Source: JANYCG01 sp031397915 (lineage in GTDB: Bacteria > Pseudomonadota > Gammaproteobacteria > Burkholderiales > Burkholderiaceae_C). Taken from it: a DNA stretch of 41,031 nt. Positions 34,551 to 41,031 of the stretch are shown here, piece after piece; within the stretch, counting starts at the first letter, position 1; every line of letters starts with the position of its first letter. The notes beneath the pieces were generated by a model, which ran no database searches, was not told where the DNA came from, and saw only the letters and a list, made by a program, of their open reading frames with translations. The translations under genes and the position numbers were made by a program. The stretch spans positions 1-41,031 of the forward strand of contig JANNMM010000034.1 in NCBI GenBank assembly GCA_031397915.1, written 5' to 3'.

Positions 34551-34580
34551 CCAATTGTTGACTCACACATCAACAAATGG
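34551..34580 (-). terminator. Imperfect hairpin just past hslU
   Basis: CCAATTGTTGA (34551-34561) pairs with TCAACAAATGG (34570-34580) at 10 of 11 positions around an 8-nt loop. It starts 7 bp past the hslU stop. No T-run follows on the hslU strand, so it may be an mRNA 3'-end stabiliser or a factor-dependent stop rather than a standard intrinsic terminator. Confidence 0.45.
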
Positions 34581-34587
34581 AAGGGTG

Positions 34588-35913
34588 CTAAAGAATGTAG
34601 CGCGACAGGTCCTCGTTCATGCTCAGTTCGCCCAGGCGCCCGTCGACGTAAGCGGCGTCCACCGTGATGGTCTGACCGGCCAGCTTGGTGGCGTTGAAAC
34701 TCACATCGTCCAGCAGGCGCTCCATCACCGTGGAGAGACGCCGCGCGCCGATGTTTTCGGTGCGTTCGTTCACGTCAAAAGCAATGTGCGCAAGCCGTGT
34801 GATGCCGTCATTTGAAAATTCCACCGCTACATTCTCGGTAGCAAGCAGTGCCTGGTATTGCTTGACCAGCGAGGCATGGGTTTGCGTGAGAATGGCTTCA
34901 AAGTCCTGCACCGAGAGTGACTGCAGCTCCACGCGGATGGGAAAGCGCCCCTGCAGCTCGGGAATCAGGTCGCTGGGTTTGCTCAGGTGAAAAGCGCCCG
35001 AGGCGATGAACAGGATGTGGTCGGTTTTCACCACGCCATATTTGGTCGACACCGAAGTGCCCTCCACCAGCGGCAGCAGGTCACGCTGCACGCCCTGGCG
35101 CGACACCTCGGCACCACTGGCCTCGCTGCGCGACGTGACCTTGTCGATCTCGTCGATGAAAACGATGCCATTTTGCTCCAGCATGTGGATGGCGTGAGCC
35201 CGGATTTCCTCTTCGTTGACCAGTTTCGCGGCCTCCTCGTCCACAGCGGCTCTCAAGGCCTCGCTGATCTTGAGCTTGCGCGTCTGGCGCTTCTCGCGGC
35301 CCAACTGGCCGAACATGCCGCGCAGCTGCTCGGTCATCTCCTCCATGCCGGCCGGACCCATGATTTCGAGGTGCGGCGGCGCCTGAGCCACCTCCATTTC
35401 GATGTCGCGGTCGGCCAGTTGCCCTTCGCGCAATTTTTTGCGGAAGGTCTGGCGCGCCGTGCTCTCGGGGGTGTCCGCCGTCTGTATTGAGGCCGCGTCG
35501 TGGCGGGGCCCGGGCAGCAGGATGTCCAGAATCCGCTCTTCAGCAGCGTCTTGTGCGCGCGCTTGCACCTTGGCCATCTCGGCCACGCGGGTCTGTTTCA
35601 CAGCCACGTCGGCGAGGTCGCGGATGATCGCATCCACGTCCTTGCCCACATAACCGACCTCGGTGAATTTGGTCGCCTCGACCTTGATGAAAGGCGCGTC
35701 GGCCAGGCGCGCCAGGCGCCGTGCGATCTCGGTTTTACCGACGCCGGTGGGCCCGATCATGAGGATGTTTTTCGGCGTGATTTCGCCACGCAGCGCCGGT
35801 TCGACCTGCTGCCGGCGCCAGCGGTTGCGCAGCGCAATGGCGACGGCGCGTTTGGCCTGGTGTTGGCCGACGATGTGACGGTCCAGCTCGGCGACAATTT
35901 CCTGGGGCGTCAT
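34588..35913 (-). CDS. hslU: ATP-dependent protease ATPase subunit HslU (ClpY)
   Basis: This 441-residue AAA+ unfoldase feeds substrates to HslV. Walker A is GPTGVGKTEIARRLA, the pore motif GYVG follows in KFTEVGYVGKDVD, the inserted I-domain occupies roughly residues 110-230, Walker B is GIVFIDEIDKV, and the C-terminal RYIL inserts into HslV. Its ATG overlaps the hslV stop (ATGA at 35910-35913). Confidence 0.97.
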   Translation of the reverse strand: MTPQEIVAELDRHIVGQHQAKRAVAIALRNRWRRQQVEPALRGEITPKNILMIGPTGVGKTEIARRLARLADAPFIKVEATKFTEVGYVGKDVDAIIRDLADVAVKQTRVAEMAKVQARAQDAAEERILDILLPGPRHDAASIQTADTPESTARQTFRKKLREGQLADRDIEMEVAQAPPHLEIMGPAGMEEMTEQLRGMFGQLGREKRQTRKLKISEALRAAVDEEAAKLVNEEEIRAHAIHMLEQNGIVFIDEIDKVTSRSEASGAEVSRQGVQRDLLPLVEGTSVSTKYGVVKTDHILFIASGAFHLSKPSDLIPELQGRFPIRVELQSLSVQDFEAILTQTHASLVKQYQALLATENVAVEFSNDGITRLAHIAFDVNERTENIGARRLSTVMERLLDDVSFNATKLAGQTITVDAAYVDGRLGELSMNEDLSRYIL

Positions 35914-36458
35914 TCAAGCGTCTCGATGGTGTGGTTCATGTTGGTGTAAATGCACAGTTCGCCTGCGATTTCAAGCGACTTTCTGACAACCTGCTCAGCA
36001 CCCAGCTCGGTGTGCTCCAGGAGCGCAATCGCCGCCGCTTGCGCATATGCGCCGCCCGAGCCAATCGTCACAATGCCTTTTTCCGGCTCGAGCACGTCGC
36101 CACTGCCGGTGATGATGAGTGAGACGTCTTTGTCGGCGACGGCCAGCATCGCCTCCAGGCGGCGCAAGACGCGGTCGGTGCGCCAGTCTTTGGTGAGCTC
36201 TATGGCGGCGCGGGTCAGGTTGCCCTGGTGTTTCTCCAGCTTGGCCTCAAACCGCTCGAACAAGGTGAAGGCGTCGGCCGTGGCGCCGGCAAAACCGGCC
36301 AGCACCTTGTTGTGGTACAGCTTTCGGACTTTGCGCGCCGTGCCTTTGACGACGATGTTGCCCAAGGTGACCTGGCCGTCGCCACCGATGGCAACGTCCC
36401 AGCCGGTGGGCGTCTTGCGGCGCACGCTGATGATGGTGGTTCCGTGAAATTGTTCCAT
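35910..36458 (-). CDS. hslV: ATP-dependent protease subunit HslV (ClpQ)
   Basis: This 182-residue proteasome-like peptidase forms two stacked hexamers. The catalytic threonine is Thr7 in MEQFHGTTIISVRR, so a six-residue propeptide must be removed; E. coli HslV removes only Met. The ATG at 36458 is the natural start because upstream codons are not conserved in the family. GSGDVLEP and SGGAYAQAAAIAL are typical. It lies 83 bp after the STAS-domain gene and is coupled to hslU. Confidence 0.96.
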   Translation of the reverse strand: MEQFHGTTIISVRRKTPTGWDVAIGGDGQVTLGNIVVKGTARKVRKLYHNKVLAGFAGATADAFTLFERFEAKLEKHQGNLTRAAIELTKDWRTDRVLRRLEAMLAVADKDVSLIITGSGDVLEPEKGIVTIGSGGAYAQAAAIALLEHTELGAEQVVRKSLEIAGELCIYTNMNHTIETLE

Positions 36459-36541
36459 GGGGTTTCCGGTTTGAAGTGTCGCTGCAGACGGCCCCCGCAC
36501 TTGCGCTGGGCGATGCAGGCGCCCAAGACAGGGCTCTGGCG

Positions 36542-38275
36542 TCAATTCGCTCGCAAAACGACCTTGGCGTGTTCGTTGATGCCAATCACGTTGAAGAATG
36601 CGCCGACCAGCCGGTGCACTTCGCGGAACTGCACATGGCAGCCTTCTTCCTGCCGGTTGGCCACCCAGTTGAGGATGCTGCCGGCGGCCGAAAAATCAAC
36701 CCGTATCAGCCGTGCGCAAGACACCACCAGGCGGCCTACACCCTGGTGGCGCCCGCTCTCCAGGCGCTGCAGCGCTTCGGCGGCGTCGCCCAGAATCTCG
36801 CCGGCCAGCTCGATCACCACCGCGGGCACATCTTCAAGGCCTGCAGGAACGGTGTAAGCGTCTTCGCGTCGCGCGTCCAGCATGGAGGAATGCGTATAGA
36901 CCGAATCGAGTGGCGCCGAGCCGGTGACCTGAACGCCGTCCACCAGGTACTCGCAGGCTGCATCGGTCCAGGCCGGTGGTGACACCTCGTAGGTGACACA
37001 GTAATCGAGCGCCACCAGTTCAAACTCGTCCTGCATGCGCATGATGCGCAGCCCGTCCATGCGCATGCGCCACCATGTGGTGTTGACGGTTTTGCTGCCC
37101 GACGGCGTGCAGGCGCGAAGCACCCGGTCAAGGTTGCCCGCGCCTTCAAAGTGCAGGCGCACTTTTTGGCCGCACCAGGTGGCAAACAGGGTGGCCAGGG
37201 TTTTCATGGCGTCGGGCTGGATCTCGTGCAGCGCGCTCCAGTCGAGTTTCCACGGGGCCGGCGCGTTGGCCAGCGCCAAATGCAACTCGCCCATGGCCGC
37301 CAGGCTGAGGCTGGACGGGCTTTCCCAGATCGCCTTGGCCTGCAGGCCCTGCGGACGGGTGCGCTCGATTTCCTCGGCAACCCTGGCGTGGTGATGGTCC
37401 TGCATCGACATCCAGGCAGGCGCCGAGCGCCCCACCTTGGCCGCAAAATCCAGCGCCAGGCTGTCAAATTTGCCCGGCTGGTTGGTGGCACGGTAGAAAT
37501 CGAACAGGGCCGCAACCCAAAGCTGGGCAAATTCGCTTTTACCGCCGCCCGATTTCAGGGCGTCCAGCAGCCCGGTTTCGGCGCCGTCGTTGTCGCCGTT
37601 GGCAAACCGGATGGCAGCCTCCTCCAGCTCTGGGTCGGACGCGTCATCGCTGAGCTCCTCGGCGAACAGCTTGGAGGTAGAGAACCCGGAGGCGCCGTCA
37701 AAATGCGGCCGCAGCGTCACCGGCGCGCTGGTGTATTTTCCCGACGCCTCGGCGCCTTCACGGTCGCCCACAGATTTTTTGGAGAAATTGGCGCCGGCGG
37801 GCGGTCCGTCAGCGCCCGCCTGGGTGGAGGCAAAGTCAGGCACGTGGCCGGCCGCTTCGCCCGGGGCGCTGGCGGCCACCGGGAAGCCGCCCTCGGCTGG
37901 CGCGCCGTCGATCTGTTTGCCCTTCCACCACTGTTTGGACATCTGGGCTTCGATTTCGTCGATTTTCTTGAGCGTGTGGGCGCGCTCGTCCAGGTTCGAC
38001 GGAATGCTGCTCTGGTAAAACGAGGGCCGCCCGGCCACGTCCAGGGGCACGCCAGGGTCGCGGTTGCGCAACTTGCGCAATTGGTCAAACTCGCGCTTGC
38101 GGACAAAATCGTTCTGCCGCTTGCGCTCGATCATCTCCTTGAGCGCTTGCTTGCTGTAGCTACTTTCGGCGTCGGTCGACGGCGGGTTGTCCAGGTCCGA
38201 CCAGTTGGTGGTCGGATTGCGGACGAACTTGGCCACCTTGGAAAGCAAACCGGAGGGGTTGTCTTTGGTGGCCAT
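36542..38275 (-). CDS. Uncharacterised protein with two STAS-like domains
   Basis: From ATG 38275 the protein has 577 residues. The first 70 residues are basic and helical (KEMIERKRQNDFVRKREFDQ, then LRKLRNRD), followed by a low-complexity Pro/Ala-rich linker. Residues about 280-375 resemble a STAS or MlaB-like fold (WKLDWSALHEIQPDAMKTLA; CGQKVRLHFEGAGNLDRVL). The last 120 residues form a second STAS-like domain (LVVSCARLIRVDFSAAGSIL; VNVIG-like ending FFNVIGINEHAKVVL). STAS domains usually mediate regulated protein contacts. No kinase or phosphatase partner is nearby, so the function is unknown. A frame extension of 42 codons upstream lacks a good start. Confidence 0.65.
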   Translation of the reverse strand: MATKDNPSGLLSKVAKFVRNPTTNWSDLDNPPSTDAESSYSKQALKEMIERKRQNDFVRKREFDQLRKLRNRDPGVPLDVAGRPSFYQSSIPSNLDERAHTLKKIDEIEAQMSKQWWKGKQIDGAPAEGGFPVAASAPGEAAGHVPDFASTQAGADGPPAGANFSKKSVGDREGAEASGKYTSAPVTLRPHFDGASGFSTSKLFAEELSDDASDPELEEAAIRFANGDNDGAETGLLDALKSGGGKSEFAQLWVAALFDFYRATNQPGKFDSLALDFAAKVGRSAPAWMSMQDHHHARVAEEIERTRPQGLQAKAIWESPSSLSLAAMGELHLALANAPAPWKLDWSALHEIQPDAMKTLATLFATWCGQKVRLHFEGAGNLDRVLRACTPSGSKTVNTTWWRMRMDGLRIMRMQDEFELVALDYCVTYEVSPPAWTDAACEYLVDGVQVTGSAPLDSVYTHSSMLDARREDAYTVPAGLEDVPAVVIELAGEILGDAAEALQRLESGRHQGVGRLVVSCARLIRVDFSAAGSILNWVANRQEEGCHVQFREVHRLVGAFFNVIGINEHAKVVLRAN

Positions 38276-38390
38276 CGGTATCTGGTTCGGTCCGAAATTC
38301 AGGTCGACGTGCGGGTGCTGGGCGTGATGCGGGATGCTGGGCGTTTTGCAGGTCAGTATCTTAGCAAGCTGGTGGCGGTTGCACCTGGAT

Positions 38391-39539
38391 TCAATCCCCA
38401 AACATTTTCTGCTTGAGTTCGCGGCGCTGCTGCGCTTCGAGCGAGAGCGTGGCCGTGGGCCGCGCGATCAGGCGCCCGACACCGATGGGCTCGCCGGTTT
38501 CGTCGCAATAGCCGTAGTCACCCGCGTCGATGCGGTTGATGGACTGCTCGATTTTCTTTAACAACTTGCGCTCGCGGTCCCGCGTGCGCAGCTCCAGCGC
38601 GTGTTCTTCTTCAATCGTGGCGCGATCTGCCGGGTCAGGCACCACCACGGTGTCTTCGCGCAGGTGCTCGGTGGTTTCGCCAGCGCTGTCAAGAATGCTT
38701 TGGCGCAAGACGAGCAGCTTGAGGCGAAACGCCGCCATCTGCTTGTCGTTCATGTATTCGCCATCCGGCATGGCGATCAGCTCGGCGTCGCTGAGCTGGT
38801 CAGCCGACTTGGTCTTCCAGTTGTTGACCAGCTTCGGGTCTTTTTTCACGGCTGAGGCCAGGGGCGGCGTGATCAGCGGCAGCGCAACACTTTGGGTGAA
38901 GCTGGATTTGGCAGCGGTTGACGCCACCGACTGCGCCATCGAGGGCACGGTGAGTTGCGCCAGACGCGACGACGGGCGCCCGGATTTTTGTGGCACGGCC
39001 GGGTAAGCCCCGACCGGCACCGGCGCCACAGCGACAGGCGCCACAACAGCGCTCACAACCGTTTTGGCAACGGGTTTGGCAACAGGTTTCGCGTCCGTTT
39101 TGGGGGTGGATTTCGCAACAGGTTTGGCAGCGGGCAATTTCGGTTTGGCAGAGACGACGTTCACTATTTTTGATTTGACGGAAACAGGCGCTTTGGACGC
39201 GGGAGCTTTGGCTTTGGCGACGGTGGGTTTTGCCACCGGTTTGCTGGTCGCCTTCTTGGCGACAAGTGTTTTGCTGGCGGATTTAACGGCTGGTTTGTTG
39301 GCAGCCGGTTTCTGGATGGCTGGTTTCTTGGCGGCCTTGGCGACCGGTTTGGCGACTTTTTTGACGGTTTTTGACACCGCCTTGAGGTTTTTGGCCTTTG
39401 GTGCAGGCTTGGCCACGGGCTTGGCTGCGGGCTTTACCTTTCCAGCGGCTTTGGCGCTGGGTTTAGCGGCTGATTTCGATGCCGGTTTGACAACCGGTTT
39501 GGACTTGACCCCTTTGCCTTTGGCAACTGCTGCTTTCAC
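38391..39539 (-). CDS. dksA: RNA polymerase-binding regulator DksA with a long Lys/Ala/Pro-rich N-terminal tail
   Basis: The C-terminal 125 residues are a full DksA: coiled-coil tip DPADRATIEEE with the two Asp needed for ppGpp-dependent control, ELRTRDRERKLLKKIEQS, and the globular end. The zinc-finger positions read C-x-x-T...S-x-x-A (YGYCDETGEPIGVGRL; ATLSLEAQ), so three of four cysteines are missing, as in many alpha- and betaproteobacterial DksAs. Unusually, about 180 N-terminal residues are Lys/Ala/Pro/Val repeats (KPVAKP, AAKPVAK), followed by a linker. The GTG at 39539 is chosen because AGGAG lies 8-12 nt upstream. Total 382 residues against about 150 in E. coli. Confidence 0.92.
   Translation of the reverse strand: MKAAVAKGKGVKSKPVVKPASKSAAKPSAKAAGKVKPAAKPVAKPAPKAKNLKAVSKTVKKVAKPVAKAAKKPAIQKPAANKPAVKSASKTLVAKKATSKPVAKPTVAKAKAPASKAPVSVKSKIVNVVSAKPKLPAAKPVAKSTPKTDAKPVAKPVAKTVVSAVVAPVAVAPVPVGAYPAVPQKSGRPSSRLAQLTVPSMAQSVASTAAKSSFTQSVALPLITPPLASAVKKDPKLVNNWKTKSADQLSDAELIAMPDGEYMNDKQMAAFRLKLLVLRQSILDSAGETTEHLREDTVVVPDPADRATIEEEHALELRTRDRERKLLKKIEQSINRIDAGDYGYCDETGEPIGVGRLIARPTATLSLEAQQRRELKQKMFGD
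39000..39539 (-). repeat. Low-complexity repeat region coding the DksA tail
   Basis: Short imperfect units meaning K-P-V-A-K-P or A-A-K-P recur through this stretch, seen on the plus strand as GGTTTGGCAACGGG-like blocks at variable spacing. The units are not exact tandem copies, so the tail has had time to diverge, but slippage could still change its length. The repeat also creates a long false open frame on the plus strand. Confidence 0.7.
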
Positions 39540-39740
39540 TTGAGTTCTCCTGACAAGTGCCCCCTGTGCGGACACATCGGCGGCCAACGAACCGCTCTGG
39601 CATTCAACCAATAAACCATTGCACGGGCACGAGAACCAGCACCAGGATGCGGGTAGACGCCCCCATTCGTTCTTATACGCCCAATGGGTGGATTTGTGCG
39701 GTGACTTGGCGAATTTTCACCGGCGCGCGAGTGTACAGGC

Positions 39741-39754
39741 ATCCGGGCCCGGAT
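39741..39754. promoter_or_regulatory. Perfect 14-bp GC palindrome between the COG0523 GTPase and dksA
   Basis: ATCCGGGCCCGGAT is fully self-complementary. On the dksA strand it is followed 3 bp later by TGTACACT, which looks like an extended -10 element (TG-n-TACACT), so the palindrome would fall in the spacer/-35 region of a possible dksA promoter. It has no loop, so it is not a good hairpin. Operator function is inference. Confidence 0.3.
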
Positions 39755-39789
39755 TTCCGCCAGTTGCAAAATCGAGACAATCCGCGCGC

Positions 39790-40905
39790 TCAAGCGACCA
39801 GGCACTGCTCCATGCCCTGCAGGAAGATGTCTTTGGGCAAATCAATGCCGATGAACACCATCTTGTTGACGCGTTTTTCGTCGGGGCCCCAAGGTGGCCC
39901 CAGGTCGCTGCCCATCAGCTGGTGCACGCCCTGGAAAATGACCTTTCGGTCGGTGCCCTTCATGTGCAGCACACCCTTGTAACGCAACATGCGCGGGCCG
40001 TAGATGTTGACGATGGCGCCCAGGAAGTCTTCGAGTTTGGCGGCGTCAAAAGCGCGCTCGGACCGGAAGACGAAACTTTTTACATCGTCGTCGTGGTGAT
40101 GGTGGTGGCCGTGGCCGTGATCACCTTCTGCCTTGGCATGGGACGGGTGGTCACAGTGTTCTCCTTCGGCGTGGTCGTGGCCTTCGTGTTCATGGCCTTC
40201 ATGTGCGTGTTCACCGTGCGCGTGGTCATGGTCGTGATCATGGCCCTCTTCCTTGAGGAAATCGGGGTCGATGTCGAGCTTGGCATTCAGGTTGAAACCA
40301 CGCAGGTCAAACACCTCTGACAACGCCACATCGCCGAAATGCACGGCCTTTTGCGGCGCGCGCGGGTTCATGTGTTTGAGCCGGTGCATCAGCGCATCGG
40401 TCTCGTCTTTGGCCACAAGGTCTGTCTTGCTGATGAAAATCTGATCGGCAAAACCCACCTGGCGGCGAGCCTCCTGGCGGTCGTTCAACTGGCCGGCGGC
40501 GTGTTTGGCGTCGACCAGCGTCAAAATCGAATCGAGCAGGTAACTCTCGGCGATTTCGTCATCCATGAAGAAGGTCTGCGCCACCGGGCCGGGGTCTGCC
40601 AAACCGGTGGTTTCGATCACCACGCGGTCAAAGTCGAGCTCGCCCTTGCGTTTTTTTTCGGCCAGGTCGCGCAGGGCGCCGCGCAGGTCTTCGCGTATGG
40701 TGCAGCAGATGCAGCCGTTGCTCATCTGGATGATCTGCTCCTTGGTTTCCGAGACCAGAATGTCGCTGTCGATGTTTTCTTCGCCGAACTCGTTCTCGAT
40801 AACGGCGATTTTCTGGCCGTGGGCCTCTTCAAGGATGCGCTTCAACAGTGTGGTTTTGCCCGAACCGAGAAAGCCGGTCAGGATGGTGGCGGGAATAAGG
40901 CTCAT
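39790..40905 (-). CDS. COG0523 (CobW-like) metal-binding GTPase
   Basis: This 371-residue G3E-family GTPase is probably a metal chaperone or insertase. Walker A is GFLGSGKTTL (11-20), the metal motif CxCC is at 65-68 (NGCICC), ETTGLADP at 98-105 and SKTD at 159-162. Residues 221-272 are extremely rich in His, Asp and Glu (for example GHDHDHDHAHGEHAHEGHEH), a likely zinc or nickel store. The C-terminal CobW domain follows (RMLRYKGVLHMKG). The nearest functional analogues are YeiR, ZigA and ZNG1-type zinc GTPases; cobalamin synthesis is unlikely because no cob genes are near. It starts 12 bp after the upstream gene, so they are probably one transcript. Confidence 0.88.
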   Translation of the reverse strand: MSLIPATILTGFLGSGKTTLLKRILEEAHGQKIAVIENEFGEENIDSDILVSETKEQIIQMSNGCICCTIREDLRGALRDLAEKKRKGELDFDRVVIETTGLADPGPVAQTFFMDDEIAESYLLDSILTLVDAKHAAGQLNDRQEARRQVGFADQIFISKTDLVAKDETDALMHRLKHMNPRAPQKAVHFGDVALSEVFDLRGFNLNAKLDIDPDFLKEEGHDHDHDHAHGEHAHEGHEHEGHDHAEGEHCDHPSHAKAEGDHGHGHHHHHDDDVKSFVFRSERAFDAAKLEDFLGAIVNIYGPRMLRYKGVLHMKGTDRKVIFQGVHQLMGSDLGPPWGPDEKRVNKMVFIGIDLPKDIFLQGMEQCLVA

Positions 40906-40917
40906 AGTGGGCCAATT

Positions 40918-41031
40918 TTACCTGCGCATCACCACCAGGCCCTTGAGGTATTCCCCTTCGGGGAAATTGAGTGTCATCGGGTGATCCGGCGCGCCGCCCA
41001 GGCGCTCGGTGATGAAGCCGTCCACACCCGC
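40918..41031 (-). CDS. Probable class I SAM-dependent rRNA methyltransferase, C-terminus (partial)
   Basis: The frame runs from the window edge to TAA at 40918-40920, giving 37 residues that end GGAPDHPMTLNFPEGEYLKG plus LVVMRR. The pattern DHP-x-x-x-x-x-PEG-x-Y-x-KG matches what I recall of the C-terminus of RlmI/YccW-type 23S rRNA methyltransferases. The catalytic domain is outside the window, so the call is tentative. Confidence 0.5.
   Translation of the reverse strand, partial: AGVDGFITERLGGAPDHPMTLNFPEGEYLKGLVVMRR

Larger units (their letters stand above)
34076..34587. other. Long AT-rich intergenic region between hslU and mraZ
   Basis: This 512-bp gap is much richer in A/T than its neighbours and holds no convincing gene. 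From the hslU side down it contains an imperfect hairpin (34551-34580), the third 41-bp repeat (34489-34529), two TTAAC-N6-GTTAA palindromes (34419-34434 and 34380-34395), about 170 bp with no feature I recognise, a candidate mraZ promoter (34153-34180) and a short GTGG/CCAC inverted repeat (34121-34134). It must carry the control region of the whole dcw cluster. Confidence 0.7.

Noticed and set aside
34076..34587. Replication origin in the AT-rich gap
   Set aside because: No cluster of DnaA boxes (TTATCCACA-like) and no dnaA, dnaN or parAB nearby.
39064..39543. 159-residue plus-strand open frame of Ala/Thr/Gly/Leu repeats
   Set aside because: It is the complement of the repetitive DksA tail; no ribosome-binding site and no membrane-protein pattern beyond the repeat.
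1..41031. CRISPR array, prophage, insertion sequence or toxin-antitoxin system
   Set aside because: No regularly spaced repeats, transposase, integrase, phage structural gene or paired small toxin genes were seen; the window is mostly housekeeping genes.

Overview
The window is a GC-rich chromosomal segment of a betaproteobacterium. The best guess is order Burkholderiales, family Comamonadaceae (Rhodoferax/Polaromonas/Acidovorax-like). This rests on protein wording recognised by eye, the betaproteobacterial layout of the division and cell-wall (dcw) cluster, the N-terminally extended HslV, and intergenic repeats of a kind I associate with that family. No database search was run, so the genus is open. 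I saw no rRNA, tRNA, CRISPR, IS element or prophage gene.

Layout. 1-126: tail of a probable GntR/FCD regulator. 223-4936 (+): a five-gene branched-chain-amino-acid-type (Liv/HAAT) ABC importer. 5091-8668 (-): tldD, a 3-hydroxyisobutyrate-dehydrogenase-like gene and rodA. 8744-14755 (+): a YqiA-like esterase, an RNB exoribonuclease, a TonB-like protein, mtgA, a PlsC-like acyltransferase and a CdsA-like membrane protein. 14909-15472 (+): ruvC. 15507-34072 (-): a 58-residue membrane protein, lpxC and the whole dcw cluster. In transcription order the cluster is mraZ-rsmH-ftsL-ftsI-murE-murF-mraY-murD-ftsW-murG-murC-ddl-ftsQ-ftsA-ftsZ-lpxC. 34588-40905 (-): hslU, hslV, a two-STAS-domain protein of unknown role, a DksA with a very long Lys/Ala/Pro tail, and a COG0523 (CobW-like) metal GTPase. 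40918-41031 (-): tail of a probable rRNA methyltransferase.

How the genes work together. MurC, D, E and F with Ddl build UDP-MurNAc-pentapeptide. MraY and MurG make lipid II. FtsW with FtsI polymerises and cross-links it at the septum organised by FtsZ, FtsA, FtsQ and FtsL. RodA and MtgA, elsewhere in the window, are further glycan-strand polymerases. LpxC commits precursor to lipid A. From ftsL to ftsQ nearly every junction is a short overlap, mostly ATGA, so translation is probably coupled.

The most unusual content is small and non-coding. (1) A 41-bp AT-rich element occurs three times, at identical length, in intergenic DNA. (2) A TTAAC-N6-GTTAA palindrome occurs three times, in two of the same gaps, and in both gaps it lies about 70 bp before the 41-bp element. 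(3) A pair of GC-rich repeats of about 75 bp lies inside the dcw cluster. (4) The DksA carries a histone-H1-like tail of roughly 180 residues. No convincing wholly new multi-gene system was found; these four points are the leads worth following.
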